From CAYTAU01 sp964442075 (GTDB lineage: Bacteria > Bacteroidota > Bacteroidia > Bacteroidales > CAYTAU01), in contig CAYTWH010000014.1 in the NCBI GenBank assembly GCA_964442075.1, positions 1-64,000 of the forward strand: a DNA stretch of 64,000 nucleotides. Reading direction: 5' to 3'. The first letter of the stretch is position 1, and the number at the start of each line of letters is the position of its first letter. Shown in pieces: positions 44,466 to 52,180 of the stretch. The notes under the pieces are model-generated. The model saw only the letters and a list, made by a program, of their open reading frames with translations, was not told the origin of the DNA and did not search any database. The position numbers and the translations under genes were made by a program.

Positions 44466-44888
44466 TTATTTAATTTTTCCTAACCTAGCAGTAACTTTTG
44501 CTTTTGTAGTAACAAAAATAATTGGGAAACCTGTTTTTTTAACTTCATATTGAGGATAAATAACCACGTCATACCCGGGGTTATCTTTCATCATATTATA
44601 CAAAGCATATAGATTTGCTTTTGTTCCAACAATACCACCTATAATAGGAATTGAAAACATTCCGCGCGCTTCAAGCTCGCCGTATTTTTTTGAGAATAAT
44701 CTAGCAAAATCAATTCCGAAAATTTTAATCTCATTAGCTTCACCCGAAACTTGTTTTGAAAACTCAAAATCATCTTTCTTAAATTCAATGCGGTTATCAG
44801 GAATTTTCATTGAATGAGTCATAGTTGTACAACTCGAAAATAAAACAGCAAGTGCTATTAGAACAAATAAACCTTTAAAAATTTTCAT
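44466..44888 (-). CDS. Small lipoprotein of unknown function
   Basis: A 140-residue lipoprotein with signal peptide and lipobox LFSSCTTMTH (Cys near 20). The mature part (KIFGIDFARLFSKKYGELEARGMFSIPIIGGIVGTKANLYALYNM ... YPQYEVKK) is a compact alpha/beta domain with a Gly-rich centre, like small Bacteroidota lipoproteins of unknown role (the first 20 of these residues are conserved in style only). A TAATTTTG element at 44940-44947 (minus strand) is a likely promoter and the hairpin at 44419 its terminator. Confidence 0.55.
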   Translation of the reverse strand: MKIFKGLFVLIALAVLFSSCTTMTHSMKIPDNRIEFKKDDFEFSKQVSGEANEIKIFGIDFARLFSKKYGELEARGMFSIPIIGGIVGTKANLYALYNMMKDNPGYDVVIYPQYEVKKTGFPIIFVTTKAKVTARLGKIK

Positions 44889-44939
44889 AATAATAATAAA
44901 TTTAGTTTAACATATATTTTTAATTATTGCAAAATTAGC

Positions 44940-44947
44940 TTTTATTG
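44940..44947 (-). promoter_or_regulatory. -7 element TAATTTTG
   Basis: On the minus strand, 51 bases upstream of the lipoprotein ATG at 44888. Confidence 0.4.
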
Positions 44948-45030
44948 TAAACTATAAAAATATTTTATAAATTATTTAGACTAAACATTATCGAAGTAAA
45001 AACAAGCAATAGCCCACCTTTATATAATAA

Positions 45031-45062
45031 TTTGGAATACAGACCAAAATGCATTATATTTG
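45031..45062 (+). promoter_or_regulatory. Housekeeping promoter TTTG-20-TATATTTG
   Basis: TTTG (45031-45034) and TATATTTG (45055-45062), spaced by 20 bases, match the Bacteroidota consensus very well. The first of three T9SS cargo genes starts 84 bases downstream. Confidence 0.75.
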
Positions 45063-45145
45063 TTCAATGTTTAAAATAATATTACCCAACATGACCGGGA
45101 ATTGAACAGAATAGTAAATTTGATATTAATTTAAAAATAAAGAAA

Positions 45146-46111
45146 ATGAAAAAAACTTTACTTATTTTATCAACTTTAGCACTTGTATTTACAATGCATA
45201 CTGCACATGCCCAACTCATTAACCCCGGATTTGAAACATGGACAAATGATCTGCTTGTGACAACAGCTATGAATCCTAACAGTGGCAACAACACATACGG
45301 CTGGTGGGATTATAATTGTTTTAACAGTTCTTTAATTGGAAGCAGCCCTATTTCAGTTATCAGGTGTACCGATACAGTACACTCCGGAAATTATTCTGTA
45401 CGACTTGAAACCACAGTTTACACTCCAACTTCTTGGAATATCTATAAATACTGGGGCATTCCATTTATTGCTCATGAGTATAACGATACCTTGGGTATTT
45501 TGTTTAATGGAAAAGTGGATGTAACAAACCAAACGTTTAGACCGGGTATTGAGTTCACTCAGAATTTAGACCAATTCAAATTCTACTATCAATATCGCCC
45601 AAATGGAAATGATACAGCTGAGTGTAGAGTATCATTAATGAGTGCAGGAACTTATGTGGCAGGAGGAATTTTTAAAACAAGTGTATCTACAGCCGGTTTG
45701 GGATGGCAACAAGCTATAATTGATTTTACTTATGTTAATGGATTAACACCCGACACATTGTATGTATTAATGAGTTCTTCATCTCTTGATTACGACCCTC
45801 AAGCTGGTAGCGTATTGTGGATAGATGATGCAAGTGTAGTGCTTTCTACCGGTATAGAACAAACGCTTAGTGAAGAAAACAGTTTGGAAATTTTTCCCAA
45901 CCCCACAACAGGCCTTATAAGAATTAATAATGATGAATTAAAAATTATGAATGTAGCGGTTTATGATATTTATGGCAAAGAAGTTAAATCAATCGGGTTA
46001 CTGAGCCTGTCGAAGTGCGAGATTAACTTAAGCCAACAGCCTCAAGGCATTTATATAATAAAGGTAACAACTGATAAACAAACTATAACAAAAAAGATAA
46101 TAAAACAGTAA
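45146..46111 (+). CDS. T9SS cargo protein with PCMD-like carbohydrate-binding domain
   Basis: A 321-residue exported protein: signal peptide (1-23, HTAHAQ), a beta-sandwich domain (about 25-235) opening NPGFETW and ending GSVLWIDDASVVLS, which is the pattern of PCMD/carbohydrate-binding-like domains in Bacteroidota, and a T9SS type A sorting domain (about 250-321: IFPNPTTGLIRIN ... LSQQPQGIYIIKV ... KKIIKQ). The loop before LSQQPQG carries extra residues (LLSLSKCE) encoded by a short dispersed repeat (45997-46015). The gene ends in the 3' repeat described at 46112. It would be attached to or released from the cell surface through the PorSS machinery. Confidence 0.85.
   Translation: MKKTLLILSTLALVFTMHTAHAQLINPGFETWTNDLLVTTAMNPNSGNNTYGWWDYNCFNSSLIGSSPISVIRCTDTVHSGNYSVRLETTVYTPTSWNIYKYWGIPFIAHEYNDTLGILFNGKVDVTNQTFRPGIEFTQNLDQFKFYYQYRPNGNDTAECRVSLMSAGTYVAGGIFKTSVSTAGLGWQQAIIDFTYVNGLTPDTLYVLMSSSSLDYDPQAGSVLWIDDASVVLSTGIEQTLSEENSLEIFPNPTTGLIRINNDELKIMNVAVYDIYGKEVKSIGLLSLSKCEINLSQQPQGIYIIKVTTDKQTITKKIIKQ
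45997..46015 (+). repeat. Short repeat GTTACTGAGCCTGTCGAAG inside a T9SS sorting domain
   Basis: In frame in the loop of the sorting domain; related to the element at 1520-1538. The neighbouring cargo gene without any element here has a shorter loop. Confidence 0.65.
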
Positions 46112-46188
46112 TGACCTCCTAAAAGGAGGACTTTCTCCCCTATCAGAGCCTGTCCCGATTTCTCGGGAGGAGATAAAAGAGGGGTCAC
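46112..46188. repeat. 3'-flank repeat CCTCCTaaAAGGAGG...CTCCCC, copy 1 with inner palindrome
   Basis: Directly after the stop codon. It holds a CCTCCT/AGGAGG hairpin, then CTTTCTCCCCTATCAG as in copies 2 and 3, but then an extra AGCCTG + TCCCGATTTCTCGGGA palindrome (46153-46168) interrupts it before GAGATAAAAGA. It could act as a terminator. Confidence 0.8.
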
Positions 46189-46222
46189 ACCCTAACAATT
46201 AGGAAAACAGATAAAAAGGTTT

Positions 46223-46230
46223 TATATTTG
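46223..46230 (+). promoter_or_regulatory. -7 element TATATTTG
   Basis: TATATTTG overlaps a possible upstream TTG start at 46228, so the true start of the next gene must be the ATG at 46252, 21 bases downstream. Confidence 0.6.
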
Positions 46231-46251
46231 TTTTTCAATAAACTTAAAACT

Positions 46252-47535
46252 ATGAAAACAATTTTTACAAGATTATTATTAATAGGTGCATTCCTTATTT
46301 TAACAAATAGCTTATTCTCTCAAATTGTAATAACACCAACTATTGCTCATTGTCTTTGCTATGGTGATAATAATGGCGGTATATATATTTCTGTATCAGG
46401 AGGGACTCCTCCATATACTTATTTGTGGAGTACAAATAGTATAGACACAATCATAACTGGACTAAGCCCAGGAGACTATTCAGTAACCGTTACAGATGAT
46501 GTTGGCAGTACTCAACAATCAGGAATTATAACTGTAACTGGGCCAACACAATACTTGTCTTTAACTTTAACAACAATTAATGCTTCATGTAATGGATTAA
46601 GTGATGGAGAAATACATTTATATCCAACTGGTGGTACTCCACCTTATACATACACATGGGCTCCAACAGGGTTTACTATAAATAACAACATTTATTCTGG
46701 GTTACCTACTGGATGTTATGCCGTTACTATTACAGATGTAAACGGTTGTGCAGTTATGATACCCAAAATTGATATTATGGAAATAATGATATCCGTAGAT
46801 TCAATAGGCAATGCAACTAATGGAGTTTGTAATGGTTATATTGATGTTGATGTCGAAGGTGGAATATCGCCATATGTTTATTCATGGAATACAGGTGATA
46901 ATACCGAAATGATTGATAATTTATGCGATGGTTCTTATCAATTGTCTGTAACTGATAGCACTGGTTGCCAAATTGACACATCACTAATTATCGAAAACAC
47001 CTATGTAAGTCCATATACTTTTGTCGACACATTATTAATTACCATTGATACATGCATTTTCAATGTATTATTACCTGTTGATAGTGCATATATATACGAT
47101 TTTAATCTAATAGGTCAGGATTCTGTTATGCTAAACTGGGTATTTTGGCAGGCAGGTGACTCTATTACACTTAATGTTAGTTTAAGTTTAGCTACACTTG
47201 GGTCCAATCTTGTTTATCTCGAAATTGTTTGTAATAGTAAATCTAATAGAGCAGTAACTATTTATAGGTTTTATGGTGTATTTAATACAGACGAATTGAG
47301 TATACAGAAACCAGAAAATAATTTTAATGCAATTATATTTCCCAATCCAACAACAGGATTAATAACAATAGAAACTGAAAATATAGAAAAGATTGAAATA
47401 AGCGATATACATGGCAGACAAGTATACACTGGTATAAGTAATACTATTAACTTAAGCCAACAACCACAAGGTATTTACATTATTAAAGTAACAACAGATA
47501 AACAAACTATAGCAAAGAAGATAATAAAACAGTAA
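46252..47535 (+). CDS. T9SS cargo protein with three SprB repeats
   Basis: A 427-residue exported protein: signal peptide (1-24, SLFSQ), three tandem SprB-type repeats (about 25-95, 96-165 and 170-240), each with a Cys near the start and the GGTPPYTYxW core plus ...GDYSVTVTD (third repeat GGISPYVYSW); a less clear domain (about 250-340), and a T9SS sorting domain (about 355-427: IFPNPTTGLITIE ... LSQQPQGIYIIKV ... KKIIKQ). SprB is the mobile gliding adhesin of Flavobacterium, in which such repeats are surface modules; a short protein like this is more likely an adhesin-like cargo than a motility protein. Its sorting domain has no inserted repeat and its DNA nearly equals that of the next gene. 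Confidence 0.88.
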   Translation: MKTIFTRLLLIGAFLILTNSLFSQIVITPTIAHCLCYGDNNGGIYISVSGGTPPYTYLWSTNSIDTIITGLSPGDYSVTVTDDVGSTQQSGIITVTGPTQYLSLTLTTINASCNGLSDGEIHLYPTGGTPPYTYTWAPTGFTINNNIYSGLPTGCYAVTITDVNGCAVMIPKIDIMEIMISVDSIGNATNGVCNGYIDVDVEGGISPYVYSWNTGDNTEMIDNLCDGSYQLSVTDSTGCQIDTSLIIENTYVSPYTFVDTLLITIDTCIFNVLLPVDSAYIYDFNLIGQDSVMLNWVFWQAGDSITLNVSLSLATLGSNLVYLEIVCNSKSNRAVTIYRFYGVFNTDELSIQKPENNFNAIIFPNPTTGLITIETENIEKIEISDIHGRQVYTGISNTINLSQQPQGIYIIKVTTDKQTIAKKIIKQ

Positions 47536-47599
47536 TGACCTCCTAAATCCTCCTAAAAGGAGGACTTTCTCCCCTATCAGGGGAGATAAAAGAAGGGTA
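47536..47599. repeat. 3'-flank repeat, copy 2
   Basis: Uninterrupted form: CCTCCTAAATCCTCCTAAAA, then AGGAGGACTTTCTCCCCTAT and CAGGGGAGATAAAAGAAGGG. Two hairpins are possible (CCTCCT/AGGAGG and CTCCCCT/AGGGGAG). It nearly equals copy 3. Confidence 0.85.
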
Positions 47600-47627
47600 A
47601 TAATTAGGAATACAAACTAAAATAATG

Positions 47628-47635
47628 TATATTTG
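47628..47635 (+). promoter_or_regulatory. -7 element TATATTTG (upstream promoter)
   Basis: Matches TAnnTTTG 55 bases before the ATG at 47690; a second, ECF-like promoter lies between it and the gene. Confidence 0.5.
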
Positions 47636-47648
47636 ATGCATTTATAAT

Positions 47649-47679
47649 GCAACCTTTTTGCAAGATTTTGAGTCTAATA
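47649..47679 (+). promoter_or_regulatory. Putative ECF-sigma promoter (GCAACC...GTCTAATA)
   Basis: GCAACCTTTTT and GTCTAATA with 23 bases from the first G to GTC, the same spacing as at 3745-3775. The -10 block ends 10 bases before the ATG at 47690. Confidence 0.5.
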
Positions 47680-47689
47680 TAATAAGTGT

Positions 47690-48697
47690 ATGAAAACTAT
47701 TCCTTACTTTATTTTAATCTTAATTTCTTTAAATGGGTTTTGTCAATATTCAGGCTGTAATGTTCCTCAAGAATTGCGTGACGCATACGAATTTGATGTA
47801 AGTCAGTTAGCACTTACAAGGATATTAGAAACCAACTCTACATATAAAGATAGCATATCTATTCCAATAGTTTTTAAGGATACAATTTGGGATGGTTTAG
47901 CAGCTATTTTTAATACATTTACGATTCCTGAGCGCGATTCTGTATTTGATATTTATTGTGTTCATAATGAAAATTGTAATGGATATGCTCTGTTAATAGG
48001 AATTGAAGTAGATACACAATTAGCCTGGACAGATAATTGGCAAAATCTTATAATACAAACAGGGATTTCTGAATTAGATAGCTTACTATCTGAATTTAAT
48101 TTTGATATAATCGATTTTTATGTCGATCAAGCGATTTTAAGAACATATACTTTTATAAATTTAACACCTTTCTTAGATTCTCTGGAAACATTTAACGGCA
48201 TTATTAATGCCGGTGATGTCGAATTAACATGTTGCCATAATGAAATTTTTTATGAAAAAATTGCAAACCTTAAGTTTTATACCTTTGAATTAAATTTTGA
48301 TCCTCATATTTTTTTCTGCGGTAACCATTATATATGGAAATTTGAAGTAGATGATCAATGCAATGCAGATTTAATTGAAAGTCAACATTTAATGTCTGAC
48401 ACTTCTGTGTTAGCGCCTATCCAAAATTGCAATATAACTTCGGTATTTCGTAATGAAAAACTAAACAAAGACAACTTTGTTTCAATATACCCAAACCCCA
48501 CAACGGACAAAATAACAATAACCGCAGATGGAATTAAGAAAATAGAGGTTTTAGATATAACAGGAAAACACCTAACAGGTTTTGGAAACCTGTCAGGTTT
48601 AAAACAAATAGACTTAAGCCAACAGCCACAAGGTATTTACATTATTAAAGTAACAACAGATAAACAAACTATAGCAAAGAAGATAATAAAACAGTAA
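47690..48697 (+). CDS. T9SS cargo protein of unknown function
   Basis: A 335-residue exported protein with a short signal peptide (1 to about 19, LNGFCQ) and an unrecognised Asp/Asn/Cys-rich domain (about 20-255) holding about eight Cys residues (for example YSGCNVPQ, YCVHNENCNGY, LTCCHNE, FFCGNHY), likely disulphide-bonded outside the cell. Then a T9SS sorting domain (about 262-335: IYPNPTTDKITIT ... LSQQPQGIYIIKV ... KKIIKQ). The loop before LSQQPQG carries LTGFGNLSGLKQ, coded by a palindromic repeat (48571-48597). It has two promoter candidates, one housekeeping and one ECF-like. Confidence 0.8.
   Translation: MKTIPYFILILISLNGFCQYSGCNVPQELRDAYEFDVSQLALTRILETNSTYKDSISIPIVFKDTIWDGLAAIFNTFTIPERDSVFDIYCVHNENCNGYALLIGIEVDTQLAWTDNWQNLIIQTGISELDSLLSEFNFDIIDFYVDQAILRTYTFINLTPFLDSLETFNGIINAGDVELTCCHNEIFYEKIANLKFYTFELNFDPHIFFCGNHYIWKFEVDDQCNADLIESQHLMSDTSVLAPIQNCNITSVFRNEKLNKDNFVSIYPNPTTDKITITADGIKKIEVLDITGKHLTGFGNLSGLKQIDLSQQPQGIYIIKVTTDKQTIAKKIIKQ
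48571..48597. repeat. Palindromic repeat (ACAGGTTT...AAACCTGT) inside a T9SS sorting domain
   Basis: CCTAACAGGTTT and AAACCTGTCAGG pair over 12 bases with one mismatch around a TGG loop. It is in frame in the sorting-domain loop, at the same place where the gene at 45146 carries a different repeat. Confidence 0.75.
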
Positions 48698-48761
48698 TGA
48701 CTTCCTAAATCCTCCTAAAAGGAGGACTTTCTCCCCTATTAGGGGAGACAAAAGAAGGGTC
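48698..48761. repeat. 3'-flank repeat, copy 3
   Basis: Same as copy 2 apart from a few changes (CTTCCT for CCTCCT at its start, ATTAGGGGAGACAAAAG). It follows the stop codon directly. Confidence 0.85.
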
Positions 48762-48802
48762 ATATACCAACAAAATATATACACTACTACTATCTTGCAG
48801 AC

Positions 48803-49277
48803 TACATATTATTAAAAATATGCCTTTAACGAGTAACTCGACGACCCCATATTATTAAAATTATGCCCTCTGCGAGTAACTCGATGACCCCGCATTATTA
48901 AAATTATGCCCTCTGCGAGCAGCTTACATACCCCAGAAAACTAAAAATATGCCCTATGTTGGCAACTTACATACCCAAAAAAACTAAAAATATGTACTAT
49001 GTAAGCAGCTAACATACCACACAAAACTAAAAATATACCATATGTGAGCAGCTAACATACCCCACAAAACTAAAATTATGCCCTATGCAGCAGCTAACAT
49101 ACCCCACAAAACTAAAAATATACCCTATGTGAGCAGCTTACATACCCCACAAAACTAAAATTATGCCCTATGTAAGTTGCTCGCTTACCCCACAATATTA
49201 AAATTATGCCCTCTGCGAGCAGCTCGATGAGGCAAGATTATTAAAAATGTGCCTTATGCTTGCAGCTTGACATATAG
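48803..49277. repeat. 43-bp tandem array, eleven copies
   Basis: Ten full units and one partial unit of 43 bp (one of 42) run head to tail with core AAAAnTATGCCCTnTGnGAG. Outer units (1-2 and 10) carry GAG-nnn-CTCGA hairpins (CGAGTAACTCG), inner units (about 3-8) a TGAGCAGCTAACATACCCCA variant, so the array has two unit types arranged nearly symmetrically. The period is not a multiple of three and stops occur in all frames, so it is non-coding. There are no spacers, hence not CRISPR. Together with the 3'-flank repeat and a decayed palindrome at 49432 it fills an 880-bp gap. Confidence 0.9.
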
Positions 49278-49431
49278 TTGTTTACGCAATATTTGCTGTG
49301 TTTATTAAAATATATTTCAAATTTGTTAAAAAATTTAATGATAATTATACACAATAAGCATAATAATTGTGTGCTTATATAATGCCGCATAATTAAAATT
49401 TTAATCTCATAAAACATTAAATACTATCTAA

Positions 49432-49463
49432 ATATCCGATGTCTTGAAGGCATGGGATGTTTC
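49432..49463. repeat. Decayed copy of the ATCCGATGTCT palindrome
   Basis: AATATCCGATGTCTTGAAGG is followed by CATGGGATGTTTC, a mutated version of the perfect stem at 34685-34719. It is more than 100 bases from either neighbouring gene, so it does not serve as an obvious terminator here. Confidence 0.6.
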
Positions 49464-49580
49464 TTTTGATATTCCTCCCAAAAATTTCATTATAAACAAA
49501 TTGTTAAAAAAAACAAATAACAAGTTATTGTTTTTAAAATTAAATTTATTCATTTTTGTAAATAATAAAATTATTTGAAA

Positions 49581-50342
49581 ATGAAAACCTTAATATGCAT
49601 TATTCTGTCAATGTTCTTATTGTCATCATGTAATTTTCTTGATGTAAATATGGATGAATTATATGAAGATAACGGGATAATGTATTTCAAAAAAAATGAC
49701 GAAATTTTTACAGGCACAGCAAGTGATAATTTCGAAAATGGTAAAATACGTAAAAGTTACGAATTTGTTGATGGTGAAAAACATGGCGTATGTAAAGAAT
49801 GGTACGATAACGAACAAATGCAATATTTACGAAATTATAAAAACAAAATACTTGACGGACCTTATGAGGAATGGTTTGAAAATGGACAACAGGTTGTAAA
49901 AACCGCTTACAAAGATAATGCGTATGATGGGAATTTTGAACATTGGTATCAAAATGGAAATTACAGAGAAATAGGAAAATTTAAATCAGGCAAAAGAATT
50001 GAACATTGGATATGGTATTATGACAACGGGACAAAGTGGGTAGAAATTGATTATGAAGATGGCAAAGAAAATGGGCACTGGATTGCATGGTACGATAACG
50101 GACAAATACGTGAAGAAGTTGACTATATTCAAGGACGAAAAAACGGACACTGGGTAGAATGGTTTAAAAGCGGTATAAAACTTTCGGAAGGGAAATTTGT
50201 TGACAGCAAAGAAACAGGATTATGGAAATTTTGGCACGAAAACAAAATTTTAGCCTATGAACGAACATACAAAGATGGCATTATAACAGAAGAAAAAGAA
50301 TGGGATGATAAAGGGAATCTTGTTGTTAGTGAAATTGAATGA
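49581..50342 (+). CDS. MORN-repeat (YwqK-like) lipoprotein
   Basis: A 253-residue lipoprotein with lipobox LLSSCNFLD (Cys near 17). The rest is a run of about eight MORN/YwqK repeats of about 23 residues: GEKHGVCKEWYDNEQ, DGPYEEWFENGQ, DGNFEHWYQNGN, IEHWIWYYDNG, NGHWIAWYDNGQ and so on. Such proteins are often labelled YwqK-family antitoxin, but here there is no toxin gene nearby and the protein is exported, so I take it as a surface or periplasmic repeat protein. I prefer the ATG at 49581 to the TTG two codons upstream. Function unknown. Confidence 0.8.
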   Translation: MKTLICIILSMFLLSSCNFLDVNMDELYEDNGIMYFKKNDEIFTGTASDNFENGKIRKSYEFVDGEKHGVCKEWYDNEQMQYLRNYKNKILDGPYEEWFENGQQVVKTAYKDNAYDGNFEHWYQNGNYREIGKFKSGKRIEHWIWYYDNGTKWVEIDYEDGKENGHWIAWYDNGQIREEVDYIQGRKNGHWVEWFKSGIKLSEGKFVDSKETGLWKFWHENKILAYERTYKDGIITEEKEWDDKGNLVVSEIE

Positions 50343-50354
50343 AAAACGATTTTT

Positions 50355-51473
50355 TTATAAATTCAACAAGCTCTCCACATATTTTGCAATTGCCAAACAA
50401 GAAGTTAATCCCGGCGATTCTATGCCAATAAGATTAATAAATCCATCATAACCTCTCTCCTTTTCATTCTTAATAATAAAATCGCGGCTTGCATCACCAG
50501 GTCTTTGAAGTGTTGTTCTTATTCCTGCCTGATCGGGATATAGATCTTCTAATTCAATAAATGGTAAAAATCTTACAACAGAATTATAAAAATCTATTTT
50601 GTGTTTTTCATTTACTGAATATTCTAATTCCTCATTATCGAGAAATAAAGCATTTGGACCTAATTTAAGTCTGTTATTTTTATCAATTGTAGTATGAATT
50701 CCCAAACTTGCTACGTTAGATTCAGGAACAGGATATATAAGCGAATTTAAAAATTTATTCTTTCCGTTTACCACACTAAAATATTCTCCTTTCCAAAAAC
50801 ACAATTTGTATTTATCATCGTTTATACCTGCAAGCTCAGATATTTTTTGGGAAGAAAGCCCTGCAGAATTTATTATCTTTTTGCAGGTAAATGAGAAATC
50901 GCAATTATCGGCATCCTTAATTGTAACAATATATTCCTTGTTTGACTTTTGTATCTTTATAACTTCAGCTCCGTATATAAATTTTGCATCATTATTAACG
51001 GCATCTGTTTCTAACTGATGCATCAAATCATGTGCATCAATCACAGCTGTTGAAGGAAAATGGATTGCTTTTCTGGCAAAAATATGAGGTTCCATATCTT
51101 TTATCTCATCAATACCAATAATCCTGTGATCATTTACACCATTAACTTTTGCCTGATTATATATTGATATAAATTGAGATTCTTCAAAATCGTTTGTTGC
51201 TACTATCAGCTTTCCGCATCTGTTATACCAAATATCATTTTTATCACAATAATCATATAGCAAATCTCTTCCCTCTACACATAATTTTGCCTTTAACGAA
51301 CCTTGCGTATAATATATTCCCGAATGAATTACTTCACTATTTCTACTGCTGGTTTCCTGACCAAATTTTAAATGCTTTTCAATAATAAAAACATTATCTG
51401 TATTTTCAGAAACTTTGGCAGCAATTGCCAAACCAACCACTCCGGCTCCAATAACAAGAACTTCAACTTCCAT
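50355..51473 (-). CDS. FAD-dependent oxidase, L-2-hydroxyglutarate dehydrogenase (LhgO) type
   Basis: A 372-residue flavoprotein: N-terminal FAD-binding VLVIGAGVVGLAIA (about 5-18), SSRNSEVIHSGIYY (about 42-55, typical of LhgO), KAKLCVEGRDL, a central substrate-binding half, and the C-terminal IGIESPGLTSCLAIA that closes the FAD site. LhgO oxidises L-2-hydroxyglutarate to 2-oxoglutarate, passing electrons to quinones or oxygen. Other DAO-family substrates cannot be excluded. It lies downstream of ribE on the same strand, with a 58-bp gap containing a palindromic repeat. Confidence 0.82.
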   Translation of the reverse strand: MEVEVLVIGAGVVGLAIAAKVSENTDNVFIIEKHLKFGQETSSRNSEVIHSGIYYTQGSLKAKLCVEGRDLLYDYCDKNDIWYNRCGKLIVATNDFEESQFISIYNQAKVNGVNDHRIIGIDEIKDMEPHIFARKAIHFPSTAVIDAHDLMHQLETDAVNNDAKFIYGAEVIKIQKSNKEYIVTIKDADNCDFSFTCKKIINSAGLSSQKISELAGINDDKYKLCFWKGEYFSVVNGKNKFLNSLIYPVPESNVASLGIHTTIDKNNRLKLGPNALFLDNEELEYSVNEKHKIDFYNSVVRFLPFIELEDLYPDQAGIRTTLQRPGDASRDFIIKNEKERGYDGFINLIGIESPGLTSCLAIAKYVESLLNL

Positions 51474-51491
51474 AAATACTTTTGTCTTTTG

Positions 51492-51534
51492 TCCCGAGTA
51501 CTCGGGATAACTTCCGTCTTCGGACTTCTGTCTA
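51492..51534. repeat. Palindrome TCCCGAGTACTCGGGA and adjoining CTTCCGTCTTCGGACTTC element
   Basis: Same 16-bp palindrome as at 32540-32555, followed by TAACTTCCGTCTTCGGACTT, which holds its own TCCG/CGGA hairpin. It fills the gap between ribE and the LhgO-like gene and may be a dispersed element or terminator. Confidence 0.7.
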
Positions 51535-52143
51535 TTTATTCAATGTCTCAAGATAACCCGCCATAATTTTTTGGATATACTTACCTATTACATCAAATTC
51601 GAGGTTTACAATTGTTCCTGCTTTAAACTCATGAAAATTAGTAATATCATAAGTAAACGGTATTATTGCCACATCAAATTTATCGTCTCTTGAATTTACA
51701 ACTGTAAGACTAACTCCATTAACCGATACCGAGCCTTTTTCAACCGTAATATTCCCTTTCGATTTATCGTACTTAAAAGTATAATACCAACTACCATCGG
51801 CTTCTCTTACTTCAAGACATTCGGCAGTTTGGTCAACATGACCTTGTACCATGTGCCCGTCAAGAAGTTTATCCATTGTCATACTTCTTTCCAAATTAAC
51901 CTTACTGCCAATTTTCAGAAGACCAAGATTTGATTTATCTAAAGTTTCTTGTATTGCTGTTACCACATAAGTATTATTTTCCTTATCAATATCAACTACT
52001 GTAAGGCAAACACCATTGTGCGATATACTTTGGTCAATTTTTAGCTCATTAGCAAACGAACATTTCATTGTAATATGCAGATTTTCCTTCTCTTTTCGTA
52101 AATCTACTACGGGAACTGCTACTTCTACTATTCCTGAAAACAT
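51532..52143 (-). CDS. ribE: Riboflavin synthase, alpha chain
   Basis: A 203-residue enzyme that makes riboflavin from two molecules of 6,7-dimethyl-8-ribityllumazine. Two lumazine-binding repeats are seen: MFSGIVEVAVPV start with SHNGVCLTV (about 45-53), and the second with GHMVQGHVD (about 98) and SVSVNGVSLTVV (about 140-151). Length is normal. No FMN riboswitch is evident in the short upstream region. It may be transcribed with the PagL-like gene and tilS upstream on the same strand. Confidence 0.95.
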   Translation of the reverse strand: MFSGIVEVAVPVVDLRKEKENLHITMKCSFANELKIDQSISHNGVCLTVVDIDKENNTYVVTAIQETLDKSNLGLLKIGSKVNLERSMTMDKLLDGHMVQGHVDQTAECLEVREADGSWYYTFKYDKSKGNITVEKGSVSVNGVSLTVVNSRDDKFDVAIIPFTYDITNFHEFKAGTIVNLEFDVIGKYIQKIMAGYLETLNK

Positions 52144-52180
52144 AATATATTTGTTTTAAAATTTAAGGCTATAAAATTAG

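Noticed and set aside
48803..49277. CRISPR array
   Set aside because: The 43-bp units are directly adjacent and diverged, without unique spacers, and no cas genes are present.
49581..50342. Toxin-antitoxin role for the YwqK/MORN protein
   Set aside because: It is a lipoprotein by its signal peptide and no toxin-like gene is adjacent; the label would come only from repeat similarity.
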